DNA of 57,991 nt from Stramenopiles sp. TOSAG23-2 (taxonomy: Eukaryota; Sar). Made by a program: the position numbers and the translations under genes. Below the pieces are notes generated by a model. It saw only the letters and a program-made list of their open reading frames with translations. It ran no database searches and was not told the DNA's origin. The number at the start of each line of letters is the position of its first letter. Position 1 is the stretch's first letter. The DNA is taken from assembly GCA_900128395.1 (NCBI GenBank), contig LT649255.1, forward strand, positions 1-57,991, given 5' to 3'. Below, piece after piece: positions 33,709 through 41,959 of this stretch.

Positions 33709-34426
33709 CATTTTTATTAGAACAAGATTTTCAGAAATTAATTGAGTTACAAATTATTAAAGATAAAAAAGGTGTGAATTTATTGAAACGATATTTAGAA
33801 CAAATTGGCCAAACTTCCATTGTAGAGGAAGGTAATGTAAACAATAATAAAGAGTATGATGTAAAGAAACGAGAGTATGACAATAATTTAACAAAGAAAT
33901 TTAGATCAACGATGTTAAAAGATGCTGCAGTAAAAATGCAATATAACCAAAGCATTGAAGCACAATTAGATCAGTGATGATGTATATATTTATATTTTAA
34001 AATATCAAAGAAAAAGTAAGAATTTAAAAAATATCATATTTTCCTAACATGTGATGAAGTTGGTCTTACAAGTAATAATATGCATAGTTTTAATCATGAT
34101 AAAGCAAACGGTTTCAAAAATGGTTTATGGCCTATTAATGAAGGTGCCGTGTTTGATGTTAATGATGGTAATTCATCATCATTATGAGGAGGGAGAACAG
34201 GACGAGGAGAAAAAGGGTGTGCTGGTGTGGGAAGTGTTATCAGAGTTTTTTTTATTTACCGCCACGCTCTTCAATTGAAAAAGAAAAAAAATGTATTTTC
34301 ACAACGGTTTTAATTTTTTACGAACCTCGGTATATATATATGTTAATACGAACGCGCGTGTATATATTTATTTTTACACACACACAAGCCCGGCACACAC
34401 TTTTCCACACACCTCCGCTTCTTCCT
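33709..34426. other. intergenic stretch with open-frame debris
   Basis: Plus-strand frame 33709-33977 is open for about 88 codons (LLEQDFQKLIELQ, GVNLLKRYLEQIG) without an ATG and is charged like real protein. A second frame, 34020-34187, reads CDEVGLTSNNMHSFNHDK and ends in a stop. Neither is recognised. Both could be unmodelled exons or gene remnants. Confidence 0.35.
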
Positions 34427-36454
34427 TCACCCATTAATATTTCCAACATTACCACCATCCCATTCAATTTCACAATTTTTAAATTTAGTACGTATTACTT
34501 CGTCAATTCTATTTTTACCCATGCCACCACTACTACTTCCACTATTTAACCCCACAATATCAACGCGTTTATACACTGTACATTTTGTCAAGACAACTCC
34601 ACGTTCTACACCTTTGACTAAACCAGTCAAGCCATTATAATGAAATAAAGAAAAGCCATTAAAATCGGATATATCTTCATCCTCTTCATTGTCATTATCA
34701 TTTGTTTTAGATGACGATGACGAAAACGTTGAACCATCATCATCATTATTTGGTTTCATTCGTTTTAAATCTGGTTCTGTTACAGCAGTAGAATCATTTG
34801 TTGTAAGATCCACTGTGGAATTGTTTGTCACCACTGATTGTTGTGGTGATGGTGCTGGTTTTGCCGTTCCACACATGGAACATACTGTTATTAATGAAGT
34901 TTCATTAATAAACGTACAAATAGGACATGCCCATTCACCAGTTGTAGTTGCCATGGTAGCACCACCACCGCTATTATTATTACTATTACTGTTATTATTA
35001 TTAGCATTACTCATGCTACTGTATCGTTCTACAATATCAACACCTTCCACCATTAAATTTACTAATTTATTTTCCATATCATTCCATAATATAATACCAT
35101 TGCCCATTATATCTAATTCTTTGGTTAAAACATCTATAGAAGCTTGAATTTTATCATCGCTGTTACCTTGTAATAAATTTAATTCTTGTAAAATTTGTTG
35201 CAATTGTAATGTTTGTACAAATCCACCGCCACTCTCATCAAATTTATTAAATACACGTTTTAATAATTTACTATGTTTTTCTTGTGGTGAATCTTGACCA
35301 ACTTTACTATTGGTTGCAAATAAAACAGTGAAATGCGAATCAGATCCAACAACCCATATAGGAACTCCCGGAGTTTTATAAAATTCACCAACAGTACAAT
35401 ACCGTAATGCCTCTAAATATGTTAAATATCCTATTCGTGGAGTATTTTGTACACCATTTAATGATAAGCCAGTATCTCCCATTGGAATATTACCATCATG
35501 TACTTGGGATGTTGCATATCCACAAATTAATAAATTTAACAATTCTTGTGAACAATGGCCATGTTCCAACGTCAATCGTTGTGTTGGATCGTCCATATCA
35601 TCTTTTATAGTTTGTACACCTCTTGACGCTATTATGGAATATAGAAATAACAAAATTCCTCCTTTCTTTTGATAATCAGTAATATTTTTAAATATACATG
35701 CAGATATTTCATCTATTGTCTTAAAATTTGTATTGATGAGTAAATTATTTTCATCATATTCTGATAATAATGACGAGGAGGAAGACGATGATTTCTTCCC
35801 TTCGTCAGTATCCTCATTTTTTTTCAATGTAACTACAATTATCGAAGAACTGTCGTTGTTGTTGTTGTTGTTATTATTATCATTATTATCAACACGACGT
35901 GTTTGATATAAAATTTTAGCTAATGCAATACTTAATACATGTTGAGATATATGTTGAATTTCATTTTCATCTGTTAAAATGGATGTTAATGGGGCTACTT
36001 TTTTATCAATGAATGGTGTTTTATTCTTTCTGCTTTGTTCTTTATCAAACAATAGTGTTTCGATAATAAATGCTTGGACAGCAGCAAATACACCACATGG
36101 ACCGCCTTGACTTTGATTTAATCCAAATGTTAGTGTATTTGAAAAATTAAATGATTCATTTTCCCATCTTTCAATATCACTTTTTGATAAGTTTTGAAAT
36201 AATAATAAACGTTTTGCTTGTGCTAAAAAATTCATGGCGATTGGTTTTGTAATTATATCATTACCATTTCTTTTACCTTCATCAATCTGGACGTTGTTGT
36301 TGTTGTTGTTGTTATTATTATTATCGTTCTTACCTTCATCTTCCATATTATGATTCATTTTAGAACCGAAACTCGCTGCAATTTCAATAGCTAATTGTTC
36401 CTCTGGTGATATTTCACGTTCTTCATTTTTACTACTACTACTACTATTACTCAT
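34427..36454 (-). CDS. MINDY3: MINDY-3-type deubiquitinase with NZF finger
   Basis: 675 residues of the MINDY-3/4 family, cysteine peptidases that trim Lys48-linked ubiquitin chains. The nucleophile is Cys120 in QGGPCGVFAAVQAF and the histidine is His374 in VGSDSHFTVLFA. LEHGHCSQELLNLLICGYA and EALRYCTVGEFYKTPGVPIWVVG align with MINDY-3. An EF-hand-like piece (RVFNKFDESGGGFVQ) follows as in animals, and the conserved tail FSLFHYNGL and KNCEIEWDGG closes the protein. It differs from the human protein (445 aa) by a RanBP2-type NZF zinc finger at about residues 501-528 (WACPICTFIN...CSMC), a ubiquitin-binding module, and by poly-Asn/Ser insertions. It should be cytosolic or nuclear. The start is the ATG at 36454. 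Confidence 0.88.
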   Translation of the reverse strand: MSNSSSSSKNEEREISPEEQLAIEIAASFGSKMNHNMEDEGKNDNNNNNNNNNNVQIDEGKRNGNDIITKPIAMNFLAQAKRLLLFQNLSKSDIERWENESFNFSNTLTFGLNQSQGGPCGVFAAVQAFIIETLLFDKEQSRKNKTPFIDKKVAPLTSILTDENEIQHISQHVLSIALAKILYQTRRVDNNDNNNNNNNNDSSSIIVVTLKKNEDTDEGKKSSSSSSSLLSEYDENNLLINTNFKTIDEISACIFKNITDYQKKGGILLFLYSIIASRGVQTIKDDMDDPTQRLTLEHGHCSQELLNLLICGYATSQVHDGNIPMGDTGLSLNGVQNTPRIGYLTYLEALRYCTVGEFYKTPGVPIWVVGSDSHFTVLFATNSKVGQDSPQEKHSKLLKRVFNKFDESGGGFVQTLQLQQILQELNLLQGNSDDKIQASIDVLTKELDIMGNGIILWNDMENKLVNLMVEGVDIVERYSSMSNANNNNSNSNNNSGGGATMATTTGEWACPICTFINETSLITVCSMCGTAKPAPSPQQSVVTNNSTVDLTTNDSTAVTEPDLKRMKPNNDDDGSTFSSSSSKTNDNDNEEDEDISDFNGFSLFHYNGLTGLVKGVERGVVLTKCTVYKRVDIVGLNSGSSSGGMGKNRIDEVIRTKFKNCEIEWDGGNVGNING

Positions 36455-36971
36455 ATTTCAGAAATAAGAATGTAATACAAAGCTTAACAAGATAGAAAAT
36501 AATAAATATATCTTATATAAATATACAAAGAAAGGAATATATGTATATATATATATCTCATATGTATCTAGACACCTTTTTCGCGTTTCATCAATATATT
36601 TAATATTTATTATTAATTCAAAACAACTACTTCTAGACGACTTGTTTTGTTAATAATAATAAGTGACTTTGTTAAAAAAACTAAAAAATATTAATATCTT
36701 CCTATCAAATAACCACATAAATAGTATACTACGGATTATACTAATAGTGTAAAATATGTTTGAAAGTTGGAAAGTTGAAAAGTGTTTGTTTTATATAAAG
36801 AATAAAGATACTACATACAGCGTCAGACAGAAGAAACAAAAATCCAAAAATACGAGATACAATAGCAATGTAAGAATAGATAATAACGATCAAAAAAAAG
36901 ATTCAACGTATTCTTAACTATAGAATTAAAAAAACGATATCATAAATTGCTTATATATATATAAAATAATA
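36455..36971. promoter_or_regulatory. 517-bp divergent intergenic region
   Basis: Shared upstream region of the MINDY-3 and first SDR genes. AT-rich, with TATATA runs near 36540-36556 and 36955-36966 close to each start. No specific motif is identified. Confidence 0.4.
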
Positions 36972-37745
36972 ATGTCATCACAAAAACAATTAGCTTTAAT
37001 TATTGGTGGTGGACCAGGTGTATCGTCTGCTTGTTGTAAAGAATTTGCAAATGCTGGTTTTGATGTTGCCGTTGCAGCAAGGACACCAGATAAAAATGTA
37101 TTAAAATGGTTGCAAAGTGAGGTACCAGCATTGAAACGTTATAAATGCGATGCTGGAGTGGAAAAAGATGTTGAAAATTTATTTCAATCTATACATAATG
37201 ATTTTGGACGAAGAGCTGATGTTGTCATTCATAATATTGATGGTAGGACGGGGGATATCTTTCGCAAAAAAATTAATGAAGCTGATGCAGAATTAGTGAA
37301 AAAAACATTGATGAACAGTGTTTTCTCTGCATTTCTTGTAGGTAAAGCAAGTGCAAAATTTATGCTTGACACTGATTCAGCTGCTATTAATAGCGATTTT
37401 CATCGTGGAACAATTATATTTACAAATGCATCTGCAGCATATAAGGGATTCCCTCTTTCTGGAGCATTTGCAGCATCTTGTGCTGGCAAACGTGGACTCG
37501 CCGAATCAATGGCAAGAGAACTCGGTCCTAAAGGTATCCACGTTGCCCATGTACCTATTGATGGAGCCATCGGATGGACTCAACGTGATGGGACGACAAG
37601 AAAACATATGCGTGCTGGAACAGCAAAAAATGAAAATATGATAGATCCTGAACATGTAGCAATTTTATATCGACAATTACATGAACAGCATCCATCTACC
37701 TGGACCTTTGAATCAGTTGTAAGACCTTGGGTGGAGAAATGGTGA
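36972..37745 (+). CDS. atypical short-chain dehydrogenase/reductase (SDR), first of a pair
   Basis: 257 residues with a Rossmann start, LIIGGGPGVSSACCKEFANAG (residues 9-29), then RTPDKNV after strand 2 and a D-A-G at strand 3. The later part, MARELGPKGIHVAHVPIDGAI, matches an SDR group common in bacteria and fungi. The catalytic YxxxK is not present: where Tyr and Lys are expected the sequence is FAASCAG. Phe for Tyr occurs in that group, but loss of the Lys is unusual, so dehydrogenase activity is doubtful. The protein is soluble. It faces the second SDR gene tail to tail across 297 bp. Confidence 0.85.
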   Translation: MSSQKQLALIIGGGPGVSSACCKEFANAGFDVAVAARTPDKNVLKWLQSEVPALKRYKCDAGVEKDVENLFQSIHNDFGRRADVVIHNIDGRTGDIFRKKINEADAELVKKTLMNSVFSAFLVGKASAKFMLDTDSAAINSDFHRGTIIFTNASAAYKGFPLSGAFAASCAGKRGLAESMARELGPKGIHVAHVPIDGAIGWTQRDGTTRKHMRAGTAKNENMIDPEHVAILYRQLHEQHPSTWTFESVVRPWVEKW

Positions 37746-38042
37746 TAGAGTATATACCACATGGTTTACGAATAAAATGTGGTGTGGTGTGTGTGTGTGT
37801 GTGTGTAATAACTCAAAATATGTTTTGTGCGTGGAGATCGTGCTCCCCCTTTTTTAATTTTAAAAAAAATATATTATGTAAATGTATTACTGTTTTTAAA
37901 CCACCTTCTTAGCATACACAGAAAACACAGACATCGAGTAGAGAGTAAATAATTACCCCAGAGATTTTACGAATTCGTTTATAAAACCTTTTATTTTTCA
38001 CAAACCAAACAGTGACGCAAACAAAAAAAGTGTGTCAGTGTG

Positions 38043-38903
38043 TTATTTACTCATCCACCATGCATTTGTTTTCCAAGGTCTTAAATCCAAGTCTTGTGTC
38101 CATGTCCCTTTTGGTTGCATATGCAAATGAAAATATGTATCTGCAATACTACTAGGTTCCAAAATATTTTCAGTAGATAAACGATCATCAACAAATTTTT
38201 GAAAACCTTCTTGATTACCTCTTGCCATTAATTTAAATGCCGTCTCAGGTGCACGTACTAAACCATCTAAATTGACATGTACAATATGAATGCCTTGTGG
38301 ATTTAATTCTGCCGATAAACTTTGACACAAATTTCTTCGCCCGCCCATGGCTGCTGTATGCGCATGTTGTCCAGGATTACCACGATATGCACTTGTTGAG
38401 GAGGTATAAACAATAGTACCACCACCGCGTTGAATCATATATGGCGCTGCTTCTTTTGCAATTGCAAATGCACCTAAACTTCCCATCCTCCAAGCTAATT
38501 CAAAGATACGATAGGATGTTTTTTCAAGTGTACGATTTCCCACTTGCGCACCAATATTATAATTAATAAATGCTATTGGGCCTATTTCACCTTCGATTTT
38601 TTTCACTAATGCTACGGTTTCTTCCACTTTTGTACCATCGGCGAATAAAGCAGTAGCTTCACCACCACGATCTTTAATTTCTTGTGCGAATTTCATTAAC
38701 TTGTTTTGTGAGTCATCTGCATCTGTTAATAAACGATTTGGACCTTTACCGCGACGTACTACAACAACATGGTATCCTTCACTACCAAATTTAACTGCAA
38801 CTGCTTGGCCTGTACCTGCTCCAGCACCAATTATCAATGCAACTGGTGTGCGTTTATCTTCACCAGAAGTAGTTGGATTATGCTTTAAAAATGTACGACT
38901 CAT
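38043..38903 (-). CDS. atypical short-chain dehydrogenase/reductase (SDR), second of a pair
   Basis: 286 residues with nucleotide motif LIIGAGAGTGQAVAVKFG (residues about 23-40), RRGKG after strand 2, NYNIGA at strand 4, SSTSAYRG and LNPQGIHIVHVNLDG. In place of the catalytic Tyr-x3-Lys it has HTAAM (residues about 190-194), so both active-site residues are gone. It shares its later phrases with the SDR encoded at 36972-37745 and is probably an old duplicate; their DNA is now clearly diverged. The C-terminal DLDLRPW parallels SVVRPW of its partner. Role unknown. Confidence 0.85.
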   Translation of the reverse strand: MSRTFLKHNPTTSGEDKRTPVALIIGAGAGTGQAVAVKFGSEGYHVVVVRRGKGPNRLLTDADDSQNKLMKFAQEIKDRGGEATALFADGTKVEETVALVKKIEGEIGPIAFINYNIGAQVGNRTLEKTSYRIFELAWRMGSLGAFAIAKEAAPYMIQRGGGTIVYTSSTSAYRGNPGQHAHTAAMGGRRNLCQSLSAELNPQGIHIVHVNLDGLVRAPETAFKLMARGNQEGFQKFVDDRLSTENILEPSSIADTYFHLHMQPKGTWTQDLDLRPWKTNAWWMSK

Positions 38904-39464
38904 ATTTTTGTAGTATATATATTTATTTTGTTCTTTTTGATGATTATCTCCAGCTATCTCCCTCTCTCTCTCTATTGAATCTATGCATTATAATACATGG
39001 AAAAAGATATTATTTTTACTGATAGTGCATTTTACCTGGTACCAGGATTAGGTTAAGGTACGACAGACGACAATTTATAATTTTACCTTGTACTTACTAG
39101 TATAATAAAGTGTAGCCTTAATAATAGGGCATTTAGCATCCACCACGTCACACGTCTCAGCACGTTTTTTACAACTTTATAACCACAGCCTTTTTTTTTT
39201 TCTAATAATTGTACTTTTAACTTTTTATTACTAATAACAACCTTTATTATTATATTAATATACTTATCTTGATAAATAAATAAGAAAGTATATTAAAATA
39301 TATTAGATTTTTTACAAAACAATTTACATATAAGAAAGAAATAATAATTCCCTATTTATAATAAAGTAAAATATGCAATATCATATAGAAAAAACTATTA
39401 GGTAATACATATAGAAACATATGATATAAATATAGCACAATATTCTAATATATATTATAATAAA
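38904..39464. other. 561-bp intergenic region
   Basis: Promoter regions of two divergent genes. AT-rich, with a CT run near 38960-38975 and a T run at 39190-39200. Nothing else is recognised. Confidence 0.4.
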
Positions 39465-40427
39465 ATGACCATCAATATAGTATGCTATTTTTTGTTCATA
39501 TTCTTAGTAACATTTCCATCTATCGCAGCAACAAGTGTAACAATCACATCTATAGTACCAAATACACTTAAAGTAGGTCAAACACAACCATGGATTGTAT
39601 ATACGTTAGTTACAAGTGGTGTTGGTGCAATATCAGAAGCAGCTGGGCACAACAGTGTAATTATTACACCAACTGGTGGCGCTGGTAAGATTTACACTGC
39701 ATCTCAAACAGTCACATGTACTATGGATGGTGCTACAATAACGGGTACATGTATTCCAACATGTGCAACTGATACTAATTCTGTATTGACAGTAACATTA
39801 GCTGGCACTGATTGTGCCGTAGGTAATAGTTCATCGTTTACAATTACAACAAAAGATAATATAGTAGCTAATGCAGAAGGTGGTACCCGAGCGTTAAGTA
39901 TTAAAACATCAATTGATACTGTTAGTGCATCTGGAATAATAGAGATACCAGAATGTGAACGTGGATTTTTTTATGATGAAACATTTACTTGCGTGCACGA
40001 AAGCACCAGTACAGATAATTTTGACAATAGATATGCAGTTACGAACGGTGAAAGTTGGTATGACGTGGACTTATTAAAATATTATAACGCATGGGATGAA
40101 GATAAATATAAAGATAACTCACCAAACGTGGTGCAAGATATAGCAGGTGTACAAGCCTCATTTGAACAACAAATTAAAAATATTGAAAATAGCTATTTAG
40201 ATAATACACCAGATAGTCGATTTGTACAAATTAATCATGAATATGATGGAATAGAAATGGATATCTTAGGTAATTATGATGATACTATGACAGAAGCAGA
40301 AAAACATGCAGAATTAGAACGTCTGAAAGCATTATATAAACAAGATCTTGTCGAAGATACGGCATTTAGGACAAATGGAAAAATTTATAATTACGAAGCA
40401 AGTTATGTTGAATATGAGAGGTTGTAA
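39465..40427 (+). CDS. secreted protein with beta-rich N-terminal domain, function unknown
   Basis: 320 residues. A signal peptide (MTINIVCYFLFIFLVTFPSIAA) begins at the ATG at 39465. Residues about 23-155 are Thr/Val/Ile-rich and look like an immunoglobulin-like or adhesin-type beta domain; they include paired cysteines (CTMDGATITGTCIPTCATD). A short ECERGFFYDETFTC segment follows, and then an acidic, probably helical tail (about 185-320) with no hydrophobic anchor. The general look is of a secreted or cell-surface structural protein. I do not recognise a family. Confidence 0.75.
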   Translation: MTINIVCYFLFIFLVTFPSIAATSVTITSIVPNTLKVGQTQPWIVYTLVTSGVGAISEAAGHNSVIITPTGGAGKIYTASQTVTCTMDGATITGTCIPTCATDTNSVLTVTLAGTDCAVGNSSSFTITTKDNIVANAEGGTRALSIKTSIDTVSASGIIEIPECERGFFYDETFTCVHESTSTDNFDNRYAVTNGESWYDVDLLKYYNAWDEDKYKDNSPNVVQDIAGVQASFEQQIKNIENSYLDNTPDSRFVQINHEYDGIEMDILGNYDDTMTEAEKHAELERLKALYKQDLVEDTAFRTNGKIYNYEASYVEYERL

Positions 40428-41173
40428 AATTTGTTCTCTCTCTTTACCTGATTTTAAAAATAATCTCTTAAGTTAAAAATGTTTTGTCATTAATCACCAT
40501 ATCTCATTTTTATAACCACATCATTTAAATTCCAAATTTTAAAAGAAGAGCCTAAAAACTTTTTTGTTTTTATTAAAAACACCATTTACAATAAAATTAT
40601 GTACACACGAGTAAGGAGTAAAAGAAAATATTACGCGCTTTGGTTAACAGAATATTAATTTTGTTATCATTTTAATATTTAAAGAAGGTAAAACCAAAAC
40701 AAACATGATATTCTTCCACACACGCTAATGATACATTATATATATATATATGACTAATTTGTTCCTTTTTCCACATTTTGTCAAAGTACAAACACAAAAC
40801 GGCGGCCATCTTATCAGCAGAATTAATACACACAGTTATGACTATAATATAAAATATAGACACGTCGTCCATCACGGTATGTATTATATAGCATTACACA
40901 GCATTGTATACAGTAATTATAATTAGATCCGGGCAAGCTGGCAAGCTGGCAAGCCCGGCAAGCCGGGCAAGCAAGCAGCAGTTAGAACAAAAGTAGAGCT
41001 ACTAATAATAGCGCAATATGATTGGCAAAAAATGCAGTTGCAAAATAATGTACACATGCAACCACATGTACACATATTATTTATCATACATTTATATAAT
41101 TTCAAAATGTATCGCAACTCTGCTATCATAAAATATTAGAAATATATATGGCATGTATATTTACAAATGATAA
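40428..41173. other. 746-bp intergenic region
   Basis: Contains a short cluster of GGCAAGC/GGCAAGCCCG repeats at about 40925-40975, the only GC-rich patch nearby, and a TA run near 40735-40750. The missing first exon of the PA-domain gene may lie here. No other gene is seen. Confidence 0.45.
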
Positions 41174-41617
41174 AAACGAAAAGCAATACGACAAATTTAC
41201 GTTACCAGTAATGTCGCCCAAGGTGGCTTTGGAAAAAATTGGGATAAGGAACCAAAACGTATAGTAATAGCTAAACCACGTTCAGCATGTGATGAAAAAG
41301 GTTTTTCAGTTAATGTCCAAAATAGTATTGTTATTGTAGAAAGGGGTGAATGTTCCTTTGTCGATAAAGCTCGATTGATACAAAAAGTAGGTGGGATAGG
41401 GATGGTATGTGTAAATTCTGGGCCAAGACCACGATTATTAATGATGCCAGCTGGCCCGGATGGGGCAACGGATGTTACAATAAGTACAATGATGATACCA
41501 TTTGGAAGTTTTGATGAAATTGAACAATTTATCGATAGTGCATTGGGTACACCTGGTAAAAAGAAAGCATTAATTGCAAGAGCACAAGTGAAACCGATGC
41601 CTAAGAACGGACAGTAG
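41174..41617 (+). CDS. PA (protease-associated) domain protein, 5' exon not located
   Basis: The open frame reads NVAQGGFGKNWDKEPKRIV, IAKPRSACDEKGF, NSIVIVERGECSFVDKARL, QKVGGIGMVCVNSG and ISTMMIPF, which is the order of a PA domain (strand, P-x-x-AC, I-V-x-RG-x-C-F, KA, A/G-x-G-x-x-x-V). PA domains sit in lumenal or extracellular parts of sorting receptors, subtilases and PRADC1-like proteins. The frame has no suitable ATG. The N-terminus and presumably a signal peptide belong on an upstream exon, with an acceptor near 41208 (ACCAG). A competing model from the ATG at 41148 with a 43-bp intron also keeps frame but loses the conserved FG stretch. The end at 41617 is firm. Confidence 0.65.
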   Translation, partial: KRKAIRQIYVTSNVAQGGFGKNWDKEPKRIVIAKPRSACDEKGFSVNVQNSIVIVERGECSFVDKARLIQKVGGIGMVCVNSGPRPRLLMMPAGPDGATDVTISTMMIPFGSFDEIEQFIDSALGTPGKKKALIARAQVKPMPKNGQ

Positions 41618-41959
41618 TAAAAAAATATTTCTAAAATATACGTTCGTATAATTATATATATATATATTTTAATAAATTAATTTTTAATTTACGCACCATT
41701 TTAATTTTAATTTTTTTAATTGTTTCTCTAATATATCAAATTTACTTTTATATATCCCTAACACGCGCTATATGCATATTTATTATGCATATAATAGCAC
41801 GTCAGATCGCTTTTTATATGAGGTGTCGCAGATTTAAAAAGGAGTGAAGTAAGACGTATATTAGAGGATAGATGTACGAAGTATAATATACCACGAGTTG
41901 GGTACAACAGCAAATATACAAAAATCAATTTTTTAAAACAACAGACAAAAACAATTTTT
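41618..41959. other. 342-bp intergenic gap between convergent genes
   Basis: AT-rich 3' flanks with a TA run near 41652-41668. A short palindrome-like ATATGCATATTTATTATGCATAT lies around 41769-41791. No gene is seen. Confidence 0.4.

Noticed and set aside
33705-33720. A 16-nt intron joining the COA4-like gene to the open frame downstream
   Set aside because: Removing GT...AG here gives a stop after nine codons, and every other intron in the window is 80-200 bp.
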